Below are positions 1-10,480 of a stretch of DNA of 64,000 nt, piece after piece; position 1 is the stretch's first letter, and the number at the start of each line of letters is the position of its first letter. Location: NCBI GenBank assembly GCA_030248065.1, contig JASAMV010005288.1:1-64000 (forward strand), in the 5' to 3' direction. Under the pieces are notes generated by a model that was not told the DNA's origin, made no database searches, and was given only the letters and a program-made list of their open reading frames with translations. This stretch comes from Rhynchonema sp. JSB1_4. Taxonomy: Eukaryota > Nematoda > Chromadorea > Monhysterida > Xyalidae. The translations under genes were made by a program, and so were the position numbers.

Positions 1-132
1 TTTCGAGTCGTTCCAGTGTTAAATCGTAAGTCATGCTTCTGAATGCAAAAAAAGTCACGCATGACAAAGATAAGACGGAATAAATGACATAAATTTTGAC
101 AACCGGCCTTGTCTCTGCTTGCAATGCCCCAG

Positions 133-3100
133 ACGTCAATCGCTTGTCGCTGTCGCATCAGAACGAGGACAAAACGCAGCTGCTCGCCTGGCGACCGGAC
201 CGACGCGACATTGCGCTGCTGCGGCACTGCTACCCGACGGACGAACTGGAAAAGGAACGAATCGGCACCACCGTGTTCGATATTGTCTTCCACACCGAAC
301 CCGAGATGTTGCACATTTTCCCGAAATTCAAACAGTTTGGTGCCCTTTTTGTGCGCGCGTTCTGTATTTTCGGGTCTGTTTTGTAGCAGGACATATCAGA
401 CAGCTGGCATGACTAATAACTGAATGAATGTCTGCTATCAATAGCATGGCATGTGGCATAATATTCAGTTTTACGGAAAAAGTCGGAGGTCTGATTCAGG
501 GTTGGAAAAAAATTTTTTTTAAACAAGTTTTTTTAAAAAGTCTGAGATTCGGGGAAATTTTACCAAATTTGCCTAAAAACGCGCAAAAACGCGAAAAAAT
601 GCAACTTTAATTGACAAGTCACTTTTGTGACTTGGTTTGCATCACTTATGATGGGTGTTTACGTCATTTCGGTGCGATCCAACAGTCTGTGCTTGATATG
701 GACCTATGATTGCTGCTCTGTGGTATCAGACACAACAGTTTGTGGTCGAATAAGCAAGATTCACTCATAAACCACACAGAATTGAGAAAGTAAGCTGCAG
801 AAATACTTGTCGGGTAGCTGAATCAGTCGTATATGACCGACCATGTATCACGGGAAGGTATAATAACAACATTTGGGGCATCGTAGATACCAAATACATA
901 CCCCAAAAGTGATTTTGTGAAGAAAATTTTTCGACCCTTGAGAAAAAATGACAAAAAATAGCCCCCAAAAAGGCCATTTCTGAACGTTTTAGAACATTTT
1001 GTTCCCCCGAAAAATTTTTAAAAAAAATTAAAAAAAAAAATTTTTTTTTGCCCAACCCTGGTCTGATTAACTGCCGGCGAATGCCAAATAAGTCCCCTGG
1101 GGGCTTATTTGGCACCCAAATTGCCAAATATTGCCCCACTGTATGTATAGGCACCTGAAACATCGCTGAGAATGACCATAGATGGGGCTTACTCGGAAGC
1201 CGAATAAGCGCCCACTGGGGATCTATTTGGCATTCTCCGATACCAATTTTTTCGGCTTTGTACGCTGTAACTTTGACGGTATTTTTTAATTTAAAGTGCA
1301 CGTCACAAATCACTTGCAAGCTGCTTATGAGCAGGGTTGGGCAAAAAACGTTTTTTTTCTCAAAAAACCGTTTTTTTTTAAAAAAAACTTTTTTAAAAAA
1401 AAAACGTTTTTTTTAAAACGCGCAGATGACCAAAATATGCCCCCAAAAAAATTGGAAAACGCTCATGTTGGGAAGAAAACGTGGTTAAATGAAGTAATTC
1501 TATGTGTTCTGAGGCAAAATAAACGGGTTTCAACCCTTTTCTTGCAAGTTGCTAAGATCCCATATCAGACCCGCATCGTGGGACCAACTTTGGCCGGCGT
1601 CATCACTGAAAGTCAAACTCCGTATATCGACGTATCTCGACAAAGTAACAATTGGTCGAGAATTTATTGAAAAAAATGGGACAAAAAATTGATTTTCCTT
1701 GATAATCAGGGTACTTTCCCTGAAAAATCAGGGAAAATCAAGGAAATTCAGGATTTAAAAAAAACGAAAAACGACCCAGGCGTTTTTTTTTAAAAAAACG
1801 TCGTTTTTTTTAAGAAAAAACGCCGTCGTTTTTTTTGCCCAACCCTGCTTATGAGCAAATTTTTAACACTCGAAAGGTACATCCAATTGTTCAGACGTTA
1901 GAATATAAAAATCACATAAAACAACTTCTTGCAACTTCGAATAGCCACATTTCTCAATCGTCACCAAGGGTCTCACGCTCAGATTGTTTGCTGGACACGT
2001 GTATCAGACTCAATAGGACATCATTGTGTGTTTTGCTTTAAGTTGACAGTGGGATGGTGCACAACAATCACAAAGAGACCCTCATCACGGTCCCGTCTTG
2101 CAGCTTCAAAGTGACGTCACTGGGCCCGTTGTTCCAAAGTGACACATTCCTGCAGCACGTGCGTCACTTTATGGGCATCATCGACTACACAATCGACAAT
2201 CTACATCAGCAGAATCAGCTGAGTTTGTATTTGAAGGACATCGGCGCCTCACATGTCGCACACAAAGGTTCGTTATTGGAAACTGAAATTTGGAAAAATT
2301 AAAAATTTTCCTCTATTTGTCTGATATGATGTCCCAGACTTGGATGTTTGCCTATGCACTTTGATGGCATCATTTTACACACCACTCTGAAACAGCAACC
2401 AGCCCAATTGTACATTGGCATCCAATGCATAACGAAAAGCACCGTCAATAGTGTTGACAACAATGGTGTCAGCCTATTTTGACGCCAACTCAAAATCCCA
2501 TCTGTGTGTGTGCAGGGTTGGATTAAAAAATTTTTTATTATCAAACTTTTTTTTTAAAAAAAACTTTTTAAATTTTTTTTTTAAAAATCACTTTTTTTAT
2601 TCCGGACCCCCAAAAAATTGGTTTCTTCAAGAATGAAATTTCTGAAATCATGTTAGTAAGGTATGTTTTGAGGGACACTAAAGAGAACTTTTCCACTGAC
2701 TGGCATGTTTACGTAATCACCTGCAATCTAATCCCCTTGGTCATGGCTTTGAGAAATTCGAAGATAACTGTGGGTATACATACTGTATATGACAAAGGGA
2801 AGACCAAAGACTTCTGTTTGTGAATTTGGGGATAGATTTGAAGAGAGATAAAGACTCACACCATACTTATTTTGTGTCACAAAAGCAACAAATAGCTAAT
2901 CCGCACAACTTCAAACAGGCGAGCAACGTGGGGTCTGTCGATAGCTTACGACACGCTCAATAACTGTACAGTATACGGTATGGGGTGTCCTATATTATAC
3001 ATGCAGCTGTTGTTGGGATGTCTGGGAACTGTATGAGTCCATCGCAACACCATTTCAAACTGAAATATAAGCGCCGCAGGCAATTTTTTGAGAATCATGG

Positions 3101-5149
3101 GCAATAAAACACATGAAAATATGCCTTTTTACCTTAAAAAAGTTAGAAAATTACAAAAAAAAGTGAAAGAACAATGAAAAAAGTGGACTTACTTTTTAAA
3201 ATTTTAAAATAAAAAAGTGGCCAACTTTAAAAAAAAAATTTTTTTTTACAAAAAATTTTTTACTTCTTTTTAATCCAACCCTGTGTGTGTGTTCAGGCAT
3301 TCGCACGCGTCACTTCCGTCTGTTCATTCACGCAATCGTGCTGGCCATGCACAATGTGATCGATCCGGCAGGCAATCCAGATCAGTACGAAGGTAAAACG
3401 AATCAGAGAATACGGTGATTAGGTTTGATCATCGAGTCGATCATATACGGAGTTTTCCGTCTTAAGCCCCAGGTCTCTATTCGGAAGAGTGCGAAAATCC
3501 GACTTTTTGTGAAGAATGTTTTTCCCAAATTGAGTCCCTGGAGCTCTATTTGGAAAGTCCTCACAATACCCATCTGTATGGTAAAACTTCAATTCATGCT
3601 ATTTTGAGTCAGAACGTTGCGTATAGTATTAATCCATAAGTGATGCACATGTATGCTGAAAGTTTGATACGGAAGAACAGAAATATGCATACCGGAGTTT
3701 TCCGGTTACGCCCTTGGGGCTCTATTCGGTGGTAGGTGAGAAATCGGATTTTGAAAATTATTTTTATTCCCAAATAGAGCCCCATGGGCCTTTATTCGAA
3801 CTATCTTCCGAATAGAGCCCCATGTAAAATTTTTGTGCACTTTTCAAGTATGGTTCATATCTGATTGCAACACGTTTTTGTGTCTTATAAACGCTTTGTA
3901 TAGACTGTGTTTTGGTTCTATATGCATGAAAGGCAAAGATTTTGAGCAAAAAGTACCACATATCATGTAAAATAACTCGTTTTGCTCCTTTTTGATCGGT
4001 AGATCTCAAAATGGATATTGGTCGCACAATGACCATATAAGAATTCATCAAATCAATCCTGATTTTCACGTTCAGTCACTCTTAACCACTGTGCTATTTG
4101 TGATTCTCCCAAAACATTTTCATCTGAAAATAATCCAGCAGAGCACCCACGTTGTTGCGGGCGTGAAACATTTCACTGACTGCATTCTTTGTGTGTGATC
4201 GCGCAACGCAACGTCATTGCCTCGTCACTATCCTGCTTCACGATTCAGGAAAAAAATTTAACCAATTCTTATAAAATCATTGTGCGACCAATACCAGATC
4301 GAAAAAAGATCCAGAATAGAGCCTCCGATAGGTAATTTGTTTTGTATATAATGCGCCCTATGGCCTATGCTGTGAAACATCACTCTATCTAGTAGGTAAT
4401 TTTCGCAGCTGAATGTAATGTGCACCCGTTGCATGGATCATCCATTCCTGGGACTGACCGTGTTTTCATTCCATGAAAATCTGTTTGTTTAATGGATCAC
4501 GTCGGCGAAATGCCCGCATTCACGAGATGTGTCGTGTCTACATATATTGGTCGCACAATGACTAATGGAGAATTTATCCAAAAGTCAAAGGATGGACCCT
4601 GATTCAGGAACTGCCACGCTCAGCCACTGTTAACCACTCAGTTACTTGTATTTCTCACGAAACATTTTCACCTGAAAATAACCAGTAAAACAACCACGTT
4701 GCTGTCAGCTGGTGGTTGTGCTACTGGTTCATATTTTCAGATGAAAATGTTTTGTCGGACATACAAGTAGCTTAGTGGTTAAACAGTAGTTGAGCGTGGC
4801 TGAGCCTGAATCAGGGTCCATCCTTTGAATTTTGGATAAATTCTCCATTAGTCATTGTGCGACCAATACATATTGCTTCTCAGAGCTTACTGTTTGTCGC
4901 AACCTGTGTGTGTTCAACTAAGCACTTTGTTCGGGTGTAAAAAATCATCAACTATGATATTCTTCAGCCGTCAACGAGTCCGAGTGGATGCCGAAGCTGT
5001 CTGACGCACAGTTGAAGTCGGTGAAACGTTTGTGGCATTCACTGGGCGCGTGGATGACCTGGCAAGTGCACGAGGGATATGTACAGGCACAGGGCGATGC
5101 CAACGTGCAACAGACGTGCATCAGTGAACATCATACCAGTACAACTTGA
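133..5149 (+). CDS. Globin-family protein, 5' partial (4 exons seen)
   Basis: Haem-binding globin. Exons: 133-334, 2104-2267, 3297-3392, 4968-5149 (stop TGA 5147-5149); the last three chain perfectly in phase and the first joins through a weak GTTTGG donor. The first exon carries the B/C-helix signature (TTVFDIVFHTEP then IFPKFK). Exon 2 carries the E helix (HVRHFMGIIDYTI) and the F helix (LKDIGASHV), whose His is the expected proximal F8 ligand. Exon 3 gives RHFRLFIHAIVLAMHNVID (G helix) and exon 4 gives VKRLWHSLGAWMTWQVHEGY (H helix). An in-frame stop lies just upstream of 133 and a CCCCAG acceptor ends at 132, so earlier exons and the start codon are outside the window. The spacing matches divergent nematode globins; the exact paralogue is not identifiable. 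All three introns contain MITEs. Confidence 0.85.
497..1060. mobile_element. hAT-type MITE (CAGGGTTGG family A), globin intron 1
   Basis: The ends are CAGGGTTGG and CCAACCCTG, flanked by a perfect 8-bp duplication GTCTGATT (489-496 and 1061-1068). There is no coding capacity. Long A and T runs lie inside both ends. The interior resembles, in reverse, the element at 28971-29708. Confidence 0.85.
1332..1847. mobile_element. hAT-type MITE (CAGGGTTGGGC, AAACG subfamily), globin intron 1
   Basis: The terminal inverted repeats CAGGGTTGGGCAAAAAA are flanked by the 8-bp duplication CTTATGAG (1324-1331, 1848-1855). It is about 516 bp. The same subfamily occurs at 34267, 41456 and 43349, with the same core TTGATTTTCCTTGA and ACGTTTTTTT blocks. 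Confidence 0.88.
2513..3283. mobile_element. hAT-type MITE (CAGGGTTGGATT family B), globin intron 2
   Basis: The ends are CAGGGTTGGATTAAAAAA and its complement, with an 8-bp duplication TGTGTGTG. The right end lies only 13 bases before globin exon 3, so the duplicated target plus TTCAG forms the present splice acceptor. Related copies are at 5389, 39819 and 49509. Confidence 0.85.
4018..4291. mobile_element. Tc1/mariner-type MITE (TTGGTCGCACAATGA family D), copy 1
   Basis: The inverted ends TTGGTCGCACAATGAC are flanked by TA on both sides. It is 274 bp and lies in globin intron 3. The family recurs at 4557, 19921 and 22605. Confidence 0.82.
4557..4866. mobile_element. Family D MITE, copy 2: nearly full-length palindrome
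   Basis: The ends and TA duplication match copy 1, but the two halves are imperfect reverse complements along almost the whole 310 bp. For example, AATGGAGAATTTATCC near the left pairs with its complement near the right. A single strand would fold into one long hairpin. Confidence 0.85.
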
Positions 5150-5388
5150 TTTCGTTTTTTTGTGTTTGTGCATGGTTTTTCTGCATTTGTTTTGATTCCG
5201 TCAAGTTTCAAAGATTTTTTTAGCGTCTTGCTGATGTTCTTTTCCCAATCATTCACTGATAATACGTTATTTTGGTTGTGCTGCAGTTTAATTTTGGGAT
5301 AAAATATTCTTCCGGCTTTATCAGACGGGTGTGTACTTTCTGTGTAATGAGCACGAAGACCAAACAAGAGAGAAAGCAGTGTGAGAAC

Positions 5389-5932
5389 CAGGGATTTAAA
5401 AAAAAGTAAAAACTTTTTTTTAAAAAAATTTTTTTAAAAAAAAAGTTGGCCACTTTTTTTATTTTAAAATTTTAAAAAGTAAGTCCACTTTTTATTATTT
5501 TTTCACTTTTTTTTCGTTATTTTCTGACTTTTTTAAGGTAAAAAGGCATATTTTCATGTGTTTCATTGCCCATGATTCTCGAAAAATTGCCTGCGGCGCG
5601 TATATTTCAGTTTGAAATGGTGATATGATGGACTCATACAGTTCCCAGACATCCCAACAACAGCTGCATGTATAATATAGGACACCCCACATCGTATGCT
5701 GTACAGTTATTGAGCGTGTCGTAAGCTATCGACAGACTCCACGTTGCTCGCCTGTTTGCAGTTGTGCGGATTAGCTATTTGTTGCTTTTGTGACACAAAG
5801 TGAGTATGGTGTTAGTCTTTTTTATCTCTCTTCAAATCTATCCCCAAATTCACAAACAGAAGGTTGGTCTTCCCTTCGTCAATTACCTTCGAATTTCAAA
5901 GTCATGACCAAGGGGATCGCAGGTGATCAGTA
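5389..5932. mobile_element. Truncated family B hAT-type MITE (reverse orientation)
   Basis: It starts CAGGGATTTAAAA and runs through the same interior as 2513-3283 in reverse, including the phrase around TATAATATAGGACACCCC. It is cut off at about 5930, where the TACCGTAAAAACC element begins, so the other end is lost. Confidence 0.7.
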
Positions 5933-6369
5933 CCGTAAAAACCTAAATACAGCCCCCCCCCCCCGGAATAGAGCCCCCCCGTAACACAGCCCCCCAAAAA
6001 GGGGTCAGTGAATTAATAGACCCCCTCCCCGGGAATAGAGCCCCCCCAGTAACATCCCCTATACAGTAGTGTATTAAGGCTTGATAGTTGTGGACAGGTA
6101 CATTTATGCACGTTTCTTGTTCGTTCAGAGCACGTAATACGCCTCTTATTGACCAATAGACAGGAATAAATGCGATTACAAGCGAAAAAACATCCTTTCA
6201 AACCCCTTTTTAGGGGTTTTTGGGGGTATTTCTGGGAACAATTTTTTCAGGTTCGGGTCAGTGAATTAATAGAGGCCCCCCCCCGGAATAGAGCCCCCCC
6301 CCGTAATAGAGCCCCCCAAAATGGGGTCAGTGAGTTAATAGAGCCCCCCTTCTATTTAGGTTTTTACGG
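5933..6369. mobile_element. MITE with CCGTAAAAACCTAAATA ends and TA flanks
   Basis: The inverted ends CCGTAAAAACCTAAATA are flanked by TA (5931-5932, 6370-6371). Inside lie repeats of AATAGAGCCCCCC and GTCAGTGAATTAATAGA. A family B element lies on its left and a family H element on its right, so it sits at a breakpoint between two older elements. Confidence 0.65.
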
Positions 6370-6371
6370 TA

Positions 6372-6694
6372 CCTCCCTGGGAGGGGGAAGGGGGGAAGAC
6401 CCAAAATCAAGAAAAAGTCACTTTTTGAGGTAGAAAATTTGACCTATTTTTACCCCTTTTTGGAAAAAATTCTTCATAAAAAGGGTATTTTGGCGACTTT
6501 TGTGAACATTGACCTGAAAATCACACATTTTAGGCCTAAAAATGCCCATTTTAGGCCTAAAAATGGCCATTTTAGGCAAAAATTGGGGGAGATAGTGTAC
6601 CCGGAGCCGGAGGGGAGATAGGGGGATAGTGTACCACCCGAGGGGGAGATAGAGTACCCGAGGGGGGACCCCCCTCCCCCCAGGAACTACACTG
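6372..6694. mobile_element. Truncated family H MITE (AGGAACTACACTG end)
   Basis: Only the CCAGGAACTACACTG end survives. The interior (AAAAAGTCACTTTTTGAGGT, then ATTTTAGGCCTAAAAATG repeats and GGGGGAGATAGTGTACC) matches the complete copies at 24243 and 25876. The left part is lost at the 6370 junction. Confidence 0.65.
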
Positions 6695-6775
6695 CCGCCT
6701 ATGGACCCAGCCCCGCCTGCGTCGGCGAATGACGCGAGAGATTTTGCAACTTTCTACCAGATCCCGTATATTTAA

Positions 6776-7638
6776 TAGGGATCGGCGTCGGTGTCGGAAA
6801 AAAGTCGGTGTAGGTACCGACACTACTAATGTCGGTGTCGGTGTCGGTGTCGGTCCACAAAAGTGTCGGTTTTTTTCAGGTGTCGGTAGTGTCGGTCCCC
6901 AATTTTTCGGCAGCCAACTATTATTAGAAAAAAAATATATTTCGTACTGATTATGTTCTTTAGTTGTCCACAACATATAAAAAAGCGCCAAGCGCTGGTT
7001 TTGAACGACCAATTCCTCATACACGGTTCAGTTTCAATTCTGCAGCAGTGCAACACAACAAGAGAACAATTTTTTTGGAATCAGATTAAAGGAAAGACAT
7101 GCGAACAGAATGAGAAATATCAATCACGAGTTATTTGCGAAGGACACCGATACATCATTATTCTCCATCACATCAGATACACTCAATTGTACAAGTATTG
7201 ACACGTGGGTAGCATACGCTTCAGGAACAACAACTTTTCAGCAGTGTCTGGTTTCAAGCGATTTCGGTACTTCGTGTAGATGCTGGCAGCCAGGCTGAAT
7301 TCTTGTTCAGACATTGTGCTTGTCGGTGCTGCTGATAAGTACCGATAAAGAGACAGACCTATCCTATCATACAAAGTTCATAATTGTTTTTTGTTTTGGT
7401 ATTTGATCCCTCTTTTTTCAGGTGAGAAGTACACCAACACACCGGTTTTTGTCCAAAAAGGCATTTTAGGTCTAAAAATAAGTTTTTAGGGCTAAAAAAG
7501 GCAAACTCGGTTTTACTGTCGGTGTCGGTCATTTTTTCACTGTCGGTGTCGGTGTCGGCGTGCTTTTTCGCCGGTGTCGGTACTTTCCAAAAAAGTGTCG
7601 GTGTCGGTGTCGGTCTACATGACCGACGCCGATCCCTA
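6776..7638. mobile_element. hAT-type MITE with subterminal GTCGGT arrays (family G)
   Basis: The ends are TAGGGATCGGCGTCGGTGTC and its complement, flanked by a perfect 8-bp duplication ATATTTAA (6768-6775, 7639-7646). Inside each end GTGTCGGT is repeated many times, in opposite orientation at the two ends. The middle is unrelated AT-rich sequence with no protein recognised. Confidence 0.85.
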
Positions 7639-7649
7639 ATATTTAAGGA

Positions 7650-8020
7650 GTGCCCCCCCTCGGGTACACTATCTCCCCCTCAGGTGGTACACTATCCCCC
7701 TATCTCCCCCTCCGGGTACACTATCTCCCCCAATTTTTGCCTAAAATAGGCATTTTTAGGCCTAAAATGGGCATTTTTATACCAAAAATGTGTGATTTTT
7801 AGGTCAATGTTCTCAAAAGTCGCCAAAATGTCGTTTTTATGAAGAATTTTTTCCAAAAAGAGGCAAAAATAGGTCAAATTTTCTACCTCAAAAAGTGACT
7901 TTTTCCCGAATTTGGGTCTTCCCCCCCCCCCCCCCCTTCCCCCCTCGGGGGTACACTATCTCCCCCTCCGAAAAAAACGGAGGGTCCGCTATCTCCCCCT
8001 CCGGACCAGGAACTACACTG
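7650..8020. mobile_element. Second truncated family H MITE
   Basis: It is a family H interior ending in CCGGACCAGGAACTACACTG at 8020. The expected CAGTGTAGTTCC left end is missing next to the family G element. Confidence 0.6.
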
Positions 8021-8321
8021 CCCCGATGCATGCGCGAGCGCAGACGGGACTCAGTTCTACGTAGGCGGGAAAGCTGAGGTGACCAATCGGGCATGTACCC
8101 GGTTGTCGAGGAGACGCGTGAGATGGGTACAAACTCTTTAATGGCCATTTGGCATGCTAATTTAATAGCATCCCAGGTAGAAAAAGGGTCTGAAAATGGG
8201 CCATAAAGAATTTCATCCCATTCAAATTCCGGGTTTTTCCGGATTTTGTGAAGGTCTTCGCGTAAGCTTGCAGATAAAATTTGAATTTGAATTTGACCTC
8301 AGGGGTACCTTACCTTGCAAC

Positions 8322-9098
8322 TATGGGTGGGCACAATACCCATGGATTTTTTTAAACTAAATTTAGTAGCTTTTTAGCTACTAAATTTTTTGAAAAGCTA
8401 GTAAATTTTCATATTTAATAGCCTAAAAGCTACTAAATTTTGCATTTTAGCCAAAAAAGCTAGTAAATTGACTTTTCAGCGGCAAAAAAGCTACTAAATT
8501 TTTGATTTTACTAGCTACTTGCTACTAGCCCATTTTGAAAAAATAAACCCTGACAATACCCAATACCCAATACCAATACCACCCAATACCAATACCAATA
8601 CCAGTGTTTGGTATTGGTATTGGGTCTAATTCTGGTATTGGGTATTGGGTATTGGTATTGAAGCTGGCCTGGTATTGGTATTGGGTTTGCCCATGTATTG
8701 GGTCAAAACCAATACCCAATACTAATCCAGAAAAACCCAATACCAAACCAATACCAAACCCAATACCTGACTCAAAACCCAATACCAAACCAATACCAAA
8801 CCCAATACCAACCCTGGCAACCCAATACCAGACCAAAAACCCAATACCAAACCAATACTAAGACCAATACCCAATACCCAATACCAATACCAACCCAATA
8901 TCCAATACTCAATACCAATACCAACCCAATACCAAACCCAATACCAGGCACTTCAGTAGTATTGATCTGGTATTGGGTATTGGGTCTCACCCGGTATTGG
9001 TATTGGGTCACCAATTTGGTATTGGTATTGGGTATTGGTACAGAGCCGGTATTGGTATTGGGTATTGGGTGTCAAAAGTGGTATTGTGCCCAGGCCTA
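8322..9098. mobile_element. hAT-type MITE with AATACC/GGTATT arrays (family L)
   Basis: The ends are TATGGGTGGGCACAATACC and GGTATTGTGCCCAGGCCTA. A perfect 8-bp duplication CTTGCAAC flanks them (8314-8321, 9099-9106). About 550 bp is a degenerate array of CCAATACC and its complement GGTATTGG. The left part (8340-8530) repeats GCTACTAAATTT. Confidence 0.82.
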
Positions 9099-9127
9099 CT
9101 TGCAACCTCCCGGAGGCTGGTAGGGGG

Positions 9128-9964
9128 CAGTGCCGTGGCTACTTTTGCGGGGCGGGTAGGGTACATAGGTGGAAAAAATCGGGGCGGGTAGGGGGGTAGT
9201 GTACCTGGGATTTGGGGGGGGGGAAATCCGGTTTGGGAGGGGGGAGATTTTCGGGGCGGGTAGGGTCAATGGTGTAGCTGGGGGGGGGGGGGGGGGGGGG
9301 GGGGGGGGTCCCCCCCCAAGGTACAGTAGGTAGGTTGCCGCCCCTCGCCTGGTACAGTAGGTAGGTTGCCGCCCCTCCCCTGGTACAGTAGGTAGGTTGC
9401 CGCCCCACCTAACTTTTCACCCAAAACATTCATTTTTGGCTTAAAATTGCATAAAATTAGCATATTTGTCTGCAAATAGGCGAAAAATCGCGCGCTGCGC
9501 GCGAAATTAGTGTTTTAGGCCACATTTTCTTCAGTATTTAGACATAAAAAATTTCGGTTTCCAGATGACCCCCCCCAAGTGGTACGACCCCCCCCCCCCT
9601 AGCTCGGCTGGTACAGTAGGTAGGTTGCCGCCCCGCATTTTGGGTGGTACAGTAGGTTGCCGCCCCGCCTGGGTAGCTACACCACTGGGTAGGGTACAAC
9701 ACAAGTTTTTTCGCGTGCCTGTTTTTATGTACTAAAAAGTGCATATATCGCGCGCAGCGCGAGATTTTTTGCACTTTTTAGGATTTTCGGTCGAAATTTG
9801 GGCATTTTTGACCGAAAAATGGGTATTTTGGGGGTAAAAATCGGGGCGGGTAGGGGGGTAGGTAGGGTACCAGAGCGGGGCGGGTCGGGGGGAAGCGTAC
9901 CAGGCCGGGGCGGGTAGGGTCCCGTTGGGGGGACCCCCCCCCCCCCCCCCCAGCCACAGCACTG
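9128..9964. mobile_element. Family N MITE carrying a nested family M element
   Basis: The ends are CAGTGCCGTGGCT and AGCCACAGCACTG. Its interior repeats GGGGCGGGTAGGG. The family M copy 9267-9687 sits inside it with its own GGTAGGGT duplication. The flanking duplication of N itself is degenerate, and a 28-base G run at about 9281-9308 may be affected by assembly. Confidence 0.6.
9267..9687. mobile_element. Family M hAT-type MITE, copy 1 (nested)
   Basis: The ends are CAATGGTGTAGCT and AGCTACACCACTG, with the 8-bp duplication GGTAGGGT (9259-9266, 9688-9695). Inside are three tandem GTACAGTAGGTAGGTTGCCG units and the palindrome CGCGCGCTGCGCGCG. Confidence 0.75.
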
Positions 9965-9971
9965 GTCGGGG

Positions 9972-10375
9972 CAGTGGTGTAGCTACCCAGGCGGGGCGGC
10001 AACCTACTGTACCACCCAAAATGCGGGGCGGCAACCTACCTACTGTACCAGCCGAGCTAGGGGGGGTCGTACCACTTGGGGGGGGTCATCTGGAAACCGA
10101 AATTTTTTATGTCTAAATACTGAAGAAAATGTGGCCTAAAACACTAATTTCGCGCGCAGCGCGCGATTTTTCGCCTATTTGCAGACAAATATGCTAATTT
10201 TATGCAATTTTAAGCCAAAAATGAATGTTTTGGGTGAAAAGTTAGGTGGGGCGGCAACCTACCTACTGTACCAGGGGAGGGGCGGCAACCTACCTACTGT
10301 ACCAGGCGAGGGGCGGCAACCTACCTACTGTACCTAGGGGGGGACCCCCCACCCCCCCCCCCAGCTACACCATTG
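9972..10375. mobile_element. Family M MITE, copy 2 (inverted relative to copy 1)
   Basis: The ends are CAGTGGTGTAGCT and AGCTACACCATTG. The sequence is nearly the reverse complement of 9267-9687, so the two copies form a roughly 1.1 kb inverted pair. No clear 8-bp duplication was found for this copy. Confidence 0.65.
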
Positions 10376-10480
10376 CCTTGCAACCATCTGGATCCATCCC
10401 CCCCAGGGTACCTTGCAACCATTTGCCTGCCACTACACTGCCCCCAAGTACTACCCTCTGACTGGACTAGCTTTCCCAAC

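Noticed and set aside
8525..9123. Long open frames on both strands rich in Pro/Asn/Thr or Gly/Ile
   Set aside because: They are products of the AATACC array inside the family L MITE.
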